NCBI GenBank assembly: GCA_031255855.1 | Contig: JAIRRS010000152.1 | Span: forward strand, 1-64,000 | Reading direction: 5' to 3' | DNA: 64,000 nt | DNA from: Tannerellaceae bacterium | GTDB taxonomy: Bacteria; Bacteroidota; Bacteroidia; Bacteroidales; Tannerellaceae | Shown: positions 9,311 through 18,215 of the stretch, one piece after another | Layout of the letters: every line of letters starts with the position of its first letter | How positions within the stretch are numbered: position 1 is the stretch's first letter | Notes under the pieces: model-generated | Database searches by the model: none | Seen by the model: only the letters and a program-made list of their open reading frames with translations | Told to the model about the DNA's origin: nothing | Translations under genes and position numbers: made by a program

Positions 9311-9635
9311 AAGGGAGCGTACGAGGGAGGCTTTTTTTTGAAAAAATAACCTCTGTATTTTTCAACCTTCCGGGGTATCTGTTTGTTTTAGGGAAAGAAG
9401 CGCTTTAAGAAAGCGCGGAAACCTCTCTCTTACAACGCCTGCCATATATCCATGTACAAATCATCGGCCGATTCCTATTCGAGGGAGAAGCAGATGATTT
9501 GTTGTTTTGTTCCTATACATTTGTTTGTATGCAGGATTATTATTCTATTTTTGCAGCGTATTAGACATATGCGATGTGACAGAGAAGCCCGCCTTCTCCC
9601 GTGTGCTTGCTTAACCACGTAAAAAACAAGATATT
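9311..9635. other. intergenic leader region before the Q-precursor transporter
   Basis: Contains a perfect 7-bp hairpin with a 3-nt loop at 9400-9416 (GCGCTTT/AAAGCGC, no U-tract) and the yhhQ promoter. I compared the stretch before the ATG with preQ1 riboswitch patterns and found no adequate match. Confidence 0.5.
9525..9553 (+). promoter_or_regulatory. promoter of the queuosine-precursor transporter
   Basis: Exact -7 match TATTTTTG at 9546-9553 with TTG at 9525-9527, 18 nt upstream. The 5' leader to the ATG at 9636 would be about 75 nt. Confidence 0.5.
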
Positions 9636-10316
9636 ATGCAGAAAAATGTAAGTATTCCTTTTATGCTACTGGGAATTTTGTTCAATGTTTGCTTGGTAGC
9701 TTCCAACCTTTTGGAGACGAAAATCATCCAGGTGTGCGGCGTTACTGCCACAGCCGGGCTACTGGTGTTTCCTATTTCGTATATCATTAATGACTGTATC
9801 GCCGAGGTTTGGGGTTACAGGAAGGCGCGTTTGATTATCTGGAGCGGTTTTCTTTCGAACTTCCTGGTTATCGGCTTCGCACAACTGGCGGTCAGGCTTC
9901 CTGCTGCGCCCTACTGGGAAGGGGAGGAAGGTTTTAATTTCGTGTTTGGCATGGCTCCGCGGATTGTTGCCGCCAGCCTGGTCGCTTTCCTGGCGGGTTC
10001 GTTTTTGAACGCCTACGTGATGAGCAAGATGAAGATAGCGTCGGGCGGGAAAAACTTTTCACTCCGCGCAATCCTCTCGACGCTTGCCGGCGAAAGCGTT
10101 GATTCGCTGCTGTTCTTTCCGATAGCTTTCCTGGGTCTGATTCCTGCCGGGGAACTGGCGGTGCTTGTTGTGACGCAGGCTATCCTGAAGTCGATGTATG
10201 AGATTGTTATCCTCCCTGTCACGATCCGGGTGGTGAGCTATATCAAGCGTGTGGACGGGAGCGATGTGTATGACGTGGGGACATCCTATAACCCCCTCAA
10301 GGTGAAAGATATCTGA
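9636..10316 (+). CDS. yhhQ: queuosine precursor transporter, YhhQ/VUT family
   Basis: Integral inner-membrane protein of 226 aa with about six hydrophobic helices. The family core is clear: NLLETKIIQV near the N-terminus, FPISYIINDCIAEVWGYRKAR in the second helix, and LAGESVDSLLFFPIAFLG near residue 150. Members import preQ0 or preQ1 for the queuosine modification of GUN-anticodon tRNAs. A queA gene for a later step of the same pathway is present at 32452, though not linked. Monocistronic; it converges with the HAD gene 34 nt away. Confidence 0.88.
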   Translation: MQKNVSIPFMLLGILFNVCLVASNLLETKIIQVCGVTATAGLLVFPISYIINDCIAEVWGYRKARLIIWSGFLSNFLVIGFAQLAVRLPAAPYWEGEEGFNFVFGMAPRIVAASLVAFLAGSFLNAYVMSKMKIASGGKNFSLRAILSTLAGESVDSLLFFPIAFLGLIPAGELAVLVVTQAILKSMYEIVILPVTIRVVSYIKRVDGSDVYDVGTSYNPLKVKDI

Positions 10317-10350
10317 CGGGGAATGCCCTCTTGCCTTTTCCCTAACGGGC

Positions 10351-10962
10351 CTATGTGAAGAGATGAGACCAGTCTTCCCTGGCTTCGGGCATGTAGGTGT
10401 GGAATCCGAGTGAATCGGCTGTCCGGCAATTGGGGAGGGCATCGTCGATGAAGAGGGTTTCCTGTGGTATGATTCCGGCATCTTTGATAACGAAATTGAA
10501 TATGTCGGCATTCGGCTTCACCATGTGTAGCTCGCAGGAGAGATAGACCTTGTTGAAGAAGTCGGACGCGCGATGCCCTTTGTAGGAGAAGATGTTTTTT
10601 TCCGACCATGCCCAGTGTAGCTCGTTGGTGTTGCTGAGCAGCATGGTGTTGTAGCGAGTTTTGAGTTTGAGCAACAACTCCAGCTTATAGGCTGGTACGT
10701 CGTCGAGCATCAGCATCCACGCATCGTCAATCTGCTTGTTGGAAACGGCACGGTTGGCGATTAGCCGTATGGCATCGCGGAACTCTCCGGGGGTCATTTG
10801 TCCCATCTCGATTGCCATGAACATATCTTTGTGCAGATAGTTGTTGCTCAACTGTTCGCGCACGTCGATTCCCAAATCGGCGAACGCCTCGACGCAGCGG
10901 TTGCGTGTGAGGTTGATGATGACTCCCCCGAAGTCTATGACGAGATTTTTTATTCCTTCCAT
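10351..10962 (-). CDS. HAD-superfamily hydrolase (YihX-like)
   Basis: A 203-aa haloacid dehalogenase-fold phosphatase. Motif I is VIDFGGVIINLT with the nucleophile Asp10; motif II is LLSNTNELH; the motif III lysine is in HMVKPNADIF; motif IV is LFIDDALPNC. The four-helix cap between motifs I and II fits the subfamily of sugar-phosphate phosphatases such as YihX, but the substrate cannot be read from sequence. It begins 3 nt after potD and is therefore the last gene of the pot operon; a link to polyamine handling is only positional. Confidence 0.85.
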   Translation of the reverse strand: MEGIKNLVIDFGGVIINLTRNRCVEAFADLGIDVREQLSNNYLHKDMFMAIEMGQMTPGEFRDAIRLIANRAVSNKQIDDAWMLMLDDVPAYKLELLLKLKTRYNTMLLSNTNELHWAWSEKNIFSYKGHRASDFFNKVYLSCELHMVKPNADIFNFVIKDAGIIPQETLFIDDALPNCRTADSLGFHTYMPEAREDWSHLFT

Positions 10963-10965
10963 TAA

Positions 10966-12207
10966 TTACTTATTCTTATACCAACGTTTTCTCTTGCTTT
11001 TATAACGTTGTTTTTGTTTATACTTCCGTACGTGCCGTATGGCGGCACCTATAAATAACAATCCAAAGACGAAAAAGATTAGCAACAGGATACCGGAATT
11101 GAGATTATCCCCCTTGACCCGGCTCCACATTTCGAGCGCCCGCAGGGTATCGTTGCCAAAGTCGTGTATGACGGCGCACCGCCTGACGGCTTCGTCTATG
11201 TGTATTCCCGGTATGTTGACGGCGGTGGCGTAACCCGTTGCGTCCATGTTTCGCGCAGCGATTTCCGGTTGGCAGAGGTAGTTGATGAAATATCCTGCGG
11301 CTTTGACGTTGCGGGCGTACTTTGGGATGACCCATCCGTCGAACCAAACGTTGCTACCTTCTTGGGGAACTACGTAAGCAAGCTCTACCCCGACGGCTCC
11401 GGCCTCTTTGATGGCCCATGCCGCGTCGCCGCTCCAGGTGACGTTGATCCAGAGTTTGCCCTTGGTCATCATCTCCTTTCCGAAGTCAGCCTCCCATCCG
11501 GCGATGTTCGGTTTGAGAGCTTTGAGGTATTTTTCGGCCAGGCACATGGTTTGAGGCGAGTTGTCGTTCATCAGTTGGTCTACCGTTATGGAACCTTCCA
11601 GCAGCTCTTTGGCGTGGGCATGGATGACGGCCACACCGTATGCGTCGCGGTAACTATCTTTCATTAGTATTTTGCCCTTATACCTGGGATTCCAGAGGCA
11701 AGCCCAGCTTTCTGCATCCTTTTCGGGTACGAATGCTTTATTGTAGAGGATTCCAGCCGTTCCCCACATGTAGGGAACGGCATAAAGAGCCGCCCCGTAC
11801 ACGGGGCGATCAACTTTATTTAATTGTTCCTGTATGAAGGGAGAAATGTTTGCAGTGTAATCGGGAGTGTTGCCGAAGTTGCGGCTGACAGGAAGCAGCA
11901 AGCCTTTCCGGAGCATACGTTCGATGATGTATTCCGAGGGGCAGGCCACATCGAAGTCTTCATGCCCCCGCTCTATTTTGGTGAGCATGATCTCGTTGAT
12001 GTCGAAGGTTTGGTATATAAGCCGGATGTCTTCCCCTGTCTGCTCTTTGTACCAGCCAGGGAAGCCTGCGAGGACTTGTTCATCGATGTAGTCGGCCCAA
12101 TTGTAGACTTTGAGTATCTTCATCCGCTCTTCGTCTGTCCGGCCACATGAAGAAAAAGCCAGAATGAGAAGGCATAAGAGCATGATTGCCGGGGAAAGTC
12201 CTTTCAT
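10966..12207 (-). CDS. potD: spermidine/putrescine-binding lipoprotein PotD with C-terminal membrane anchor
   Basis: Periplasmic solute-binding component of the polyamine importer. It has a lipoprotein signal ending LAFSSC (Cys at about 21), then the PotD-type fold (KVYNWADYIDEQVL, AVPYMWGTAGILYNK, AGAVGVELAYVVPQEG, FINYLCQPEIAARN). After the binding domain there is an extra hydrophobic helix at residues 371-390 and a 23-residue, strongly basic tail. A lipidated binding protein with a second, C-terminal membrane anchor is unusual compared with classical PotD (about 350 aa). It overlaps potC by 4 nt. Polyamine specificity is assigned by family and by the potABC context. Confidence 0.92.
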   Translation of the reverse strand: MKGLSPAIMLLCLLILAFSSCGRTDEERMKILKVYNWADYIDEQVLAGFPGWYKEQTGEDIRLIYQTFDINEIMLTKIERGHEDFDVACPSEYIIERMLRKGLLLPVSRNFGNTPDYTANISPFIQEQLNKVDRPVYGAALYAVPYMWGTAGILYNKAFVPEKDAESWACLWNPRYKGKILMKDSYRDAYGVAVIHAHAKELLEGSITVDQLMNDNSPQTMCLAEKYLKALKPNIAGWEADFGKEMMTKGKLWINVTWSGDAAWAIKEAGAVGVELAYVVPQEGSNVWFDGWVIPKYARNVKAAGYFINYLCQPEIAARNMDATGYATAVNIPGIHIDEAVRRCAVIHDFGNDTLRALEMWSRVKGDNLNSGILLLIFFVFGLLFIGAAIRHVRKYKQKQRYKSKRKRWYKNK

Positions 12208-13019
12208 CCGTCTTGCCTTTTTTTGCCCGTTCTCGCGGAACGGATGTTAACGATGATAAGTAAGAGCAGCACTGTTGCGAATATGATGGTAGACAGGGGC
12301 CTGAGTTCGGGGGTAAGCCCACCTTTCCGCGCATCGGCATAGATATAGGTGGAGAGCGTTTCGATCCCTTCGTTGCCGATGGTGAATACGGTAACGGCGA
12401 AGTCGTCTACCGACAAGGTGAACGCGAGGATGAAACCACTTATCACTCCGGGGCGTATTTCGGGGATGATTACTTTGCGCAAAGCCTGGAAAGGAGTGGC
12501 TCCCAAGTCGAGCGCGGCTTCGTAGAGATTAGGATTCATCTGCCTGAGCCTTGGCAGGACGCTCAGCACGACGTAGGGCGTACAAAACGTGATGTGCGCC
12601 AGCACGACCGTGGTGTATCCCTGTGATATGCCCAAGCTGACGAACAGGAGGAAGAGAGAAACACCGGTGATGATGTCGGGGTTGAGTATCGGTATGGTAT
12701 TGATGAAACGGACGGTTTGCCTGGCTCTTGGGCGCATGTTGAACAGTCCGATGGCCGCGAGGCTCCCCAGCCCTGTTGAGACTGTGGCGGCTCCCAGCGC
12801 TATGACGAGAGAGTTCCAGATGGCGTTTGTGAGAGAACGGTGCATGTCTCCGGAAAAGAGCGAGGCATATAGCTTCGTGGAAAAGCCCGTCCAGTTGCCC
12901 AGCACCTTGGCTTCGGTAAACGAGAAGACCATGATTATGAGTATGGGAGAGTAGAGCATCAGGAGAAGCACCCAGAGGTAGGCTTTTCCGAGGAAGGTGG
13001 CCGCCTGTTTCCTGTTCAT
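12204..13019 (-). CDS. potC: polyamine ABC transporter permease PotC
   Basis: Inner-membrane permease subunit with the usual six segments. The EAA loop that contacts PotA is present (EAALDLGATPFQALRKVIIPEIRPGVISG). The frame is open to 13121, but the upstream residues are basic and out of keeping with the family, so ATG 13019 was chosen; it gives [15 protein letters not shown] and a 271-aa protein of normal length. That ATG overlaps the potB stop by 4 nt, and the gene end overlaps potD by 4 nt, which points to translational coupling along the operon. Confidence 0.94.
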   Translation of the reverse strand: MNRKQAATFLGKAYLWVLLLMLYSPILIIMVFSFTEAKVLGNWTGFSTKLYASLFSGDMHRSLTNAIWNSLVIALGAATVSTGLGSLAAIGLFNMRPRARQTVRFINTIPILNPDIITGVSLFLLFVSLGISQGYTTVVLAHITFCTPYVVLSVLPRLRQMNPNLYEAALDLGATPFQALRKVIIPEIRPGVISGFILAFTLSVDDFAVTVFTIGNEGIETLSTYIYADARKGGLTPELRPLSTIIFATVLLLLIIVNIRSARTGKKRQDG

Positions 13020-13807
13020 AAGATGCCTCCTTCTTTTCCGTTTCCGCTGTCGCTGCTGATCAGTCCGGTGACGCCAATCAAGAGGAGCATGATGAGGGAG
13101 AGCGCGGCGCCGTAGTTCCACATACCGTTGTTGATGTTTTCCTGTATGGTTGTACCGAACAGTTTTATGTTGTTCATGGTGAGCAACTCGGCTATGGCGA
13201 AGGTAGATATTGTGGGCATGAACACCATCATAATCCCGCTTGCCACGCCAGGCATAGAGAGAGGGAGCACCACTCTGGCGAACACCGATGCCGGGTTTGC
13301 CCCCAAATCCCGGGCCGCCTCCACGAGGCTGTAGTCCATCTTCCTGAGCGTGTTGTAAATGGGGTATATCATAAACGGTAGGAAGTTGTAGACCATGCCG
13401 AACACCAACGCCCCTTCACCCAGCGGGACGTTGAGGAAATCAAACAAGGCGACGGTGGCCAGGGTGCGTATCAGGATGTTGATCCACATGGGTAGGATGA
13501 AGAGGAGCACCGTCGCGCGCGACGCGGCGAAGCTGTTCCGGCTCAATATATATGCCGCGGGATATCCCAGCAAGATGCAGGCCAGGGTGGTGGTGATGGC
13601 TATTCCCACGGAATAGACGAATGTGTTTACCGCCTCGGGATGTAGCATGAACTTACGGAAGTTAGCCAGCGTGAATTTGTCATCTGCGTCTGCGAACGCA
13701 TATATAACTATCAGAATGATAGGAATTAGTACGAAAATGGCTAAAAAGACGACGTAGGGAACCGCCCAGTTGGCCCGTTTGGTAAATAGCGTCTGTCCTC
13801 TATTCAT
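13016..13807 (-). CDS. potB: polyamine ABC transporter permease PotB
   Basis: First permease subunit (263 aa), with six membrane segments beginning [20 protein letters not shown]. The EAA loop [29 protein letters not shown] is typical of the PotB side of the heterodimer. The start overlaps the 3' end of potA by 8 nt, and the end overlaps potC by 4 nt. Confidence 0.94.
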   Translation of the reverse strand: MNRGQTLFTKRANWAVPYVVFLAIFVLIPIILIVIYAFADADDKFTLANFRKFMLHPEAVNTFVYSVGIAITTTLACILLGYPAAYILSRNSFAASRATVLLFILPMWINILIRTLATVALFDFLNVPLGEGALVFGMVYNFLPFMIYPIYNTLRKMDYSLVEAARDLGANPASVFARVVLPLSMPGVASGIMMVFMPTISTFAIAELLTMNNIKLFGTTIQENINNGMWNYGAALSLIMLLLIGVTGLISSDSGNGKEGGIL

Positions 13808-15200
13808 TGGCTCCGCATGTTAAAGGTTTGACGCGGATGGCTGCAGGAGGTATGGTGATACCCACGCGGTCGCCGTTGTCCCAGACGTCGGAGGTGTCGG
13901 CAAAGATATCTTCGTCGCTGTCGGTGGAGACGGTGAGGTGGTAGTGGTTGCCCTTGTAGAGGATGAAGCAGACCTCCCCGGTGAGCTGGCCGTCTTCCTC
14001 GTTGTCGTGGAGGATGATTTTGTCGAAGTCGATCTCGACCCGGAAGGATTTTCGATTACGGATGTCGTCGAGCGGCCTTACTTCGAAGACCGTGCCCAGG
14101 AACTCGACGTGCGTTTCGTCTACCGACCTGGCTTCGAACGTATTGCAGACGCGTTCTTTCCGCATGACATGTATGTCGGCCGGCTTAACGAGGAGACCTG
14201 CTTCCCTGCCGGTTTCGAAGGGATGGTAGTTTTGCACCATGAACTCGTAGCCACCCGGGGTTTGCACCATCATTTCGTAATGTACCCCCTTGAAGATGCA
14301 AGACGAAACGATACCTGTGAACTGGGTCGCTTCGGAGGGTTCGAAGATGTAGAGGTCTTCCGGGCGGATGACGACATCAACGGGAGCGTTTTCGCCGAAA
14401 CCTTCGTCGACGCACTCAAATTCGTAGCCAGCGAAAGAGACGAGCCTGTCGCGTAGCATGATGCCGTCGAGGATGTTGCTCTCGCCTATGAAGTCGGCAA
14501 CGAAGGCGTTTGACGGTTCATTATATATGTCGATCGGCGTGCCTTCCTGCTGGATACGCCCTTCACTCATGACAATGATGCGGTCGCTCAAGGTAAGCGC
14601 TTCTTCCTGGTCGTGCGTTACGTATACGAATGTGATTCCGAGCGACTTGTGCATTTCTCGCAGTTCCATTTGCATGTCTTTTCTCATCTTCAGGTCGAGT
14701 GCGGCGAGAGGTTCGTCGAGGAGCAGCACTTCCGGCTCATTCACAATAGCACGCGCGATGGCCACACGCTGCTGTTGTCCACCCGACAGGGAATCTACGT
14801 CACGGTATTCGTAGCCGGTCATGCCCACCATCCTGAGCGCTTGCTTCACTTTTCCGGCGATGACAACCGAGGAGAGCTTCTTGAGTTTAAGCCCGAAGGC
14901 GATGTTGTTGTATACATTGAGATGCGGGAACAGCGCGTAACGCTGGAAGACCGTGTTGACAGGACGTCGGTGGGGCGGCGTTTGGGTGACGTTGTTTCCG
15001 GCAATGCTGATTTCGCCTGAGGTAGCCGGTTGGAAACCGGCTATCAACCTAAGAAGGGTCGTTTTCCCGCATCCCGAAGGGCCCAGTATGGTAACAAATT
15101 CTCCCTTCCGCACATCGAGGCTCACCTGGTTGAGCACAGTCTTGTCTCCATATACTTTGGATACATTTTTCACACGTATAATGTACTCGCTTTTTCTCAT
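13800..15200 (-). CDS. potA: polyamine ABC transporter ATPase PotA with doubled C-terminal TOBE region
   Basis: ATP-binding subunit of the polyamine importer and first gene of potA-potB-potC-potD-HAD. Walker [10 protein letters not shown] is at residues 40-48, with the ABC signature [14 protein letters not shown], Walker [12 protein letters not shown] and the H-loop VTHDQEEAL. At 466 aa it is about 90 residues longer than usual. The tail shows two similar modules, one around [19 protein letters not shown]...[11 protein letters not shown] and one around [19 protein letters not shown]...[11 protein letters not shown], so the TOBE domain appears duplicated. A good promoter lies at 15228-15261. 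Confidence 0.95.
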   Translation of the reverse strand: MRKSEYIIRVKNVSKVYGDKTVLNQVSLDVRKGEFVTILGPSGCGKTTLLRLIAGFQPATSGEISIAGNNVTQTPPHRRPVNTVFQRYALFPHLNVYNNIAFGLKLKKLSSVVIAGKVKQALRMVGMTGYEYRDVDSLSGGQQQRVAIARAIVNEPEVLLLDEPLAALDLKMRKDMQMELREMHKSLGITFVYVTHDQEEALTLSDRIIVMSEGRIQQEGTPIDIYNEPSNAFVADFIGESNILDGIMLRDRLVSFAGYEFECVDEGFGENAPVDVVIRPEDLYIFEPSEATQFTGIVSSCIFKGVHYEMMVQTPGGYEFMVQNYHPFETGREAGLLVKPADIHVMRKERVCNTFEARSVDETHVEFLGTVFEVRPLDDIRNRKSFRVEIDFDKIILHDNEEDGQLTGEVCFILYKGNHYHLTVSTDSDEDIFADTSDVWDNGDRVGITIPPAAIRVKPLTCGANE

Positions 15201-15227
15201 TTTCCGCTACAACTCGTTTCCAGACCG

Positions 15228-15261
15228 CAAATGTATATATTAAATGGGCTTTTTTCAAAAA
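15228..15261 (-). promoter_or_regulatory. promoter of the potABCD-HAD operon
   Basis: On the minus strand, TTTTTG (15261-15256) is followed after 20 nt by an exact -7 box TACATTTG (15235-15228), 28 nt before the potA ATG. It diverges from the next operon; repeat copy 2 lies between the two promoters. Confidence 0.65.
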
Positions 15262-15310
15262 GAAGTCGGCTCCCGCCGGGGCAAACGCATTTAAAAAAAC
15301 ATAAAGGCAA

Positions 15311-15398
15311 AAATTCATCTGGATGAATGGGGAGAAACATCCCAATGATTTGGGACGATCATCTCAATGAAACCGGGAAAACATCCAGATGAATTTTT
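15311..15398 (+). repeat. 88-nt intergenic palindromic repeat, copy 2
   Basis: Same length and orientation as the other copies. Here the outermost arms match perfectly: AAATTCATCTGGATG at the left end and CATCCAGATGAATTT at the right end, a 15-nt inverted repeat. The inner arms (CATCCCAATGA, TCATCTCAATG) pair only partly. The right flank AGCAATACA is shared with copy 1. It lies between the divergent potA and 15524 gene promoters. Confidence 0.9.
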
Positions 15399-15488
15399 CA
15401 AGCAATACAGTCACAGACTTGGTCAGTTCACCGAAACGTTGCGCGAAAACTTTTTCTCCATGACTGTCCAAAATACAAGCAAATACGC

Positions 15489-15496
15489 TATCTTTG
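15489..15496 (+). promoter_or_regulatory. -7 box of the unknown-GtrA-GT2 operon
   Basis: TATCTTTG, an exact TAnnTTTG match. Transcription would start near 15503, after a possible TTG codon at 15494, which argues for the ATG at 15524 as the true start. Confidence 0.5.
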
Positions 15497-15523
15497 CCAT
15501 GGAAGCAAAAAAGGGAACAGGTC

Positions 15524-16282
15524 ATGCGTGATAAAGAGAGAGATGATATATTTAAACGTTTTCAGGAGTCGTTCGGCAACCTGGAGGGGCATTTCCACGT
15601 ACTCGAACAAAGGGTACCCATTGAGATCCAGATGGAGTATTTCAAATATTCCGAACGGATGCGGCATGATAACGCGGAAATGAGCGATGAAGATTTCGAA
15701 TTGTACAAGCAAAGCCTTTTTGATGAACAAGCCACTGTTGAACGGAAAAAGCATGTACTTTCGGCTCTTGCCGTGTCTCATGAGGTTAGAGCTTACCGCT
15801 TGCTGGAAGAATACGCGCGTTGTCCTGATCCGGATGCGACGGACTGGGCGCACATGGCTTTCACGGAAAGCCGGCTGTCGCTGGAGTCGGATCTATCGGA
15901 CGAGAAACAAATATATATATCTACCGGTCTGGGAGGCAAGGGGGAGAAGTTGCGTTTCTATACCTTGTTTTTTGCTTCGGAAAACAAACCATTCGAGATC
16001 TACCAGCGCCAGGTAATCGAGCGAGAGTTTGCCTATTACCTGCCGAAGGAATCGTGTGAAATAGAACGTTTGACGATAAACGACCTGTATGCCGAACTAC
16101 TGTTTTTAATCCCTGTGCGGAAAGAAATAAAAGCCATACTAGACAATGTGATAAGTGAATGCAACCAGTATGGCAACTTCCTGTCGGACGCATTCACGAT
16201 GACCAACGTGAAAGAATTGTCGCCGGAAGATATTGCCGTTATAATCAAGAGACGATATGAAAATGATAAAGCAGGCCATTAG
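15524..16282 (+). CDS. conserved-looking protein of unknown function
   Basis: A 252-aa soluble, acidic, mostly helical protein that I do not recognise. It has no signal peptide or membrane segment. Features seen are an N-terminal charged helix (DKERDDIFKRFQESFGNLEGHFHVLEQRVP), a helix-rich middle with a repeat-like EEYARCPDPDATDWAHMAFTESR, a central beta-looking stretch (KQIYISTGLGGKGEKLRFYTLFF), and a C-terminal helical domain. It overlaps the GtrA gene by 26 nt, so the two are probably translated together; a role around lipid-linked sugar transfer is only inferred from position. ATG 15524 was preferred over TTG 15494 because a promoter box overlaps the latter. Confidence 0.75.
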   Translation: MRDKERDDIFKRFQESFGNLEGHFHVLEQRVPIEIQMEYFKYSERMRHDNAEMSDEDFELYKQSLFDEQATVERKKHVLSALAVSHEVRAYRLLEEYARCPDPDATDWAHMAFTESRLSLESDLSDEKQIYISTGLGGKGEKLRFYTLFFASENKPFEIYQRQVIEREFAYYLPKESCEIERLTINDLYAELLFLIPVRKEIKAILDNVISECNQYGNFLSDAFTMTNVKELSPEDIAVIIKRRYENDKAGH

Positions 16283-16643
16283 ATACGGCTTTGTAGGATT
16301 GACCAATACCATTATCACCGCCGTTGTAATCTGGGTCATGACAAAGCCATTCGGTTGTTCTCCTATCCTGTCGAACATTACTGGATACGTTGCCGGTCTT
16401 TTAAATAGTTTTATATTAAACAAACAATGGACCTTTGAAAATACGGATCGTTGGACGGGCAGCGCATTGAGGTTTGTGATTTCCTTCGGAGTTTGCTATT
16501 TATTGCAATTGGGGGTATTGATTTACTTGGACAAAAACTTCTCCATCGACCCTTTTTATAACCAGTTGGCAGCGATGGTTTTTTATACTGTAATCAATTT
16601 CTTACTGAACAAATTCTACACATTCAAGGAGCAGGAAAGATGA
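16257..16643 (+). CDS. GtrA family membrane protein
   Basis: A 128-aa protein with four membrane helices and the GtrA signature: RYGFVGLTNTIITAVVIWV at the start, NITGYVAGLLNSFILNKQWTF in the second helix, and the C-terminal NFLLNKFYTFKE. GtrA proteins are thought to flip, or help flip, undecaprenyl-phosphate-linked sugars made by a partner GtrB transferase. That partner follows directly, with an ATGA overlap at 16640-16643. The start inside the preceding gene gives a 26-nt overlap. The next Met (16263) is an equally possible start. Confidence 0.92.
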   Translation: MKMIKQAIRYGFVGLTNTIITAVVIWVMTKPFGCSPILSNITGYVAGLLNSFILNKQWTFENTDRWTGSALRFVISFGVCYLLQLGVLIYLDKNFSIDPFYNQLAAMVFYTVINFLLNKFYTFKEQER

Positions 16644-17572
16644 AAAAGTTGGCGATAATTGTTCCTTGTTATAATGAAGAAGCTGTTATTGCGGCGTCTT
16701 ATAACCGAACAATGAGCGTTTTGTCGTCTTTGCCCAACCCGTCTGAGATAATCTACATAAACGACGGAAGCAACGACAAGACAAGGATCCTTTTAAACGA
16801 AATAGCGTTGCAAGACAGGCGGGTGAAGGTCATTCATTTTTCCCGGAATTTCGGACACCAACCGGCTGTGACGGCCGGAATTAACAAATGCAAGGCAGAC
16901 ATCGCCATCATTATGGACGCCGACATGCAAGACCCCCCCGAATTAATTCCCGATATCCTCGAATTGCAACGTAAGGAGGAGGCCAATGTAGTGTACTGCG
17001 TGCGGAAGTCGCGCGGCGGGGAGAGCTTTTTCAAACGTTTTTCGGCCAAGATGTTCTACCGCTTCATGAACTCCATGAGTGAAGTCAAATTTCCGGTAGA
17101 CACGGGAGATTTCCGCCTGGTAGACCGGACGATCATGGACGAATTCAACCGCCTGCGAGAACGAGGGAAATATATCCGCGGGCTGGTAAGTTGGGTAGGG
17201 TTCAAACAAGTCCCGTTTTATTATGTCCGCGAGGCACGACTGGCCGGAGAAACGAAGTATCCGCTGAAGAAGATGCTCCGGTTTGCCACTAACGCCTTGC
17301 TGTATTTTTCCAAGAAGCCATTACGCCTGGCAATGGGGCTTGGTTTTGTGGCAGTGCTGGTAGGAATCGTTCTTGCCGTTTGGTTTACGTTGGGGAAGAT
17401 CTATGGTTTCAGCAACGCCGAGACGGGATGGACGTCCATTATATTTACCATCATCTTTTTTGGTGGTGTCCAGCTTCTTACTGTTGGAGTACTGGGGCAG
17501 TACATCGGTATCCTGTTTGATGAAATCAAGGCCCGCCCGGAATATATCATCGAAGAAACACGCAACTTCTGA
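16640..17572 (+). CDS. GT2 polyprenyl-phosphate glycosyltransferase (GtrB/DPM1-like)
   Basis: A 310-aa transferase predicted to load a sugar from a nucleotide donor onto undecaprenyl phosphate at the cytoplasmic face. The N-terminal GT-A domain has IIVPCYNEEAVI, INDGSNDKT and the DXD-type IIMDADMQDPPELIPD. Two C-terminal membrane helices follow residue 230 (LAMGLGFVAVLVGIVLAVWF and SIIFTIIFFGGVQLLTVGVLG), as in GtrB. With GtrA it forms a sugar-modification module for a surface polymer. The third dedicated transferase of classical Gtr systems is absent, and an unknown protein takes first place in the operon. Confidence 0.93.
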   Translation: MKKLAIIVPCYNEEAVIAASYNRTMSVLSSLPNPSEIIYINDGSNDKTRILLNEIALQDRRVKVIHFSRNFGHQPAVTAGINKCKADIAIIMDADMQDPPELIPDILELQRKEEANVVYCVRKSRGGESFFKRFSAKMFYRFMNSMSEVKFPVDTGDFRLVDRTIMDEFNRLRERGKYIRGLVSWVGFKQVPFYYVREARLAGETKYPLKKMLRFATNALLYFSKKPLRLAMGLGFVAVLVGIVLAVWFTLGKIYGFSNAETGWTSIIFTIIFFGGVQLLTVGVLGQYIGILFDEIKARPEYIIEETRNF

Positions 17573-17605
17573 CTTTGGCGACTTCCTAATACATCGCACG
17601 GGAGG

Positions 17606-18139
17606 TTATCCGACCGGGCATTGTTCTTCCAGATATTTCTTCACAGCTTGCCTGACGGATTGCAGGCCGAAAGCGCGAGGGGTTAATTCCCCAGGAGAGA
17701 GGACGACGATTTCCGCGGCATCGTCTGCTGCTTTTGCCCCGTGGAATGAATCTACATTGCTTTCGAAAAACAAGTCCAGGGTGTGGACATTAAAACCTAA
17801 ATAGGGGTAAATGTTGGGAAGGGAGAAGAGATACTGGATAGTGGGCATAACAAGCCCTGTTTCTTCCTGTATTTCCCTGTAAACAGCATCCTCGGCCGAC
17901 TCATTCATGTCGACGAAGCCGCCAGGCAGGTCTAATGAACCTTTTCCAGGGTCTTTCGCCCGGCGGACCAGCAAAAGGTTCCCCTTTTTGTCTTTAATAA
18001 AACAAGCGACTGCAGCCGAGGGATTGAAATAATACGTGAATCCACAAGCGGTACATTGTTTGGATTTTTCATTGTGCACCTCAAAAAGCGCTGCACCACA
18101 AGCGGGACAATAGCTGAATTGATGTAAAGGGTGTGGCAT
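17606..18139 (-). CDS. Nudix hydrolase with N-terminal zinc ribbon
   Basis: A 177-aa NUDIX pyrophosphohydrolase. The Nudix box is complete: GGFVDMNESAEDAVYREIQEETGL. The N-terminal CPACG...CTACG pair forms a zinc ribbon like that of NADH pyrophosphatase NudC, but the protein lacks the long N-terminal domain of NudC, and I see no clear SQPWPFPxS motif. The substrate is therefore open, with NAD(H), ADP-ribose or FAD possible. It lies downstream of the ROK kinase gene on the same strand, 76 nt away, with a hairpin at 18163-18197 between them. Confidence 0.88.
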   Translation of the reverse strand: MPHPLHQFSYCPACGAALFEVHNEKSKQCTACGFTYYFNPSAAVACFIKDKKGNLLLVRRAKDPGKGSLDLPGGFVDMNESAEDAVYREIQEETGLVMPTIQYLFSLPNIYPYLGFNVHTLDLFFESNVDSFHGAKAADDAAEIVVLSPGELTPRAFGLQSVRQAVKKYLEEQCPVG

Positions 18140-18162
18140 GTTTCATATAAACCGTTAAGCAA

Positions 18163-18197
18163 CAGGCGGCGGTTTGCTTAGTTACAGTTGCCGCCTG
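18163..18197 (-). terminator. GC-rich hairpin between the ROK kinase and Nudix genes
   Basis: CAGGCGGC and GCCGCCTG form a perfect 8-bp stem with a long loop. No U-tract follows on the minus strand, so this is a weak terminator candidate or an RNA-processing hairpin. Confidence 0.3.
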
Positions 18198-18215
18198 CCA
18201 CTTACCAACCGTTCA

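Noticed and set aside
9554-9635. Possible preQ1 riboswitch before the queuosine-precursor transporter
   Set aside because: A short GAGAAG/CTTCTC stem and an A-rich tail are present, but the loop is only 5 nt and lacks the conserved preQ1-I loop bases; no pseudoknot could be drawn.
13020-13121. Upstream extension of potC
   Set aside because: Residues are Arg/His-rich and lie inside potB; the ATG at 13019 gives the normal permease N-terminus.
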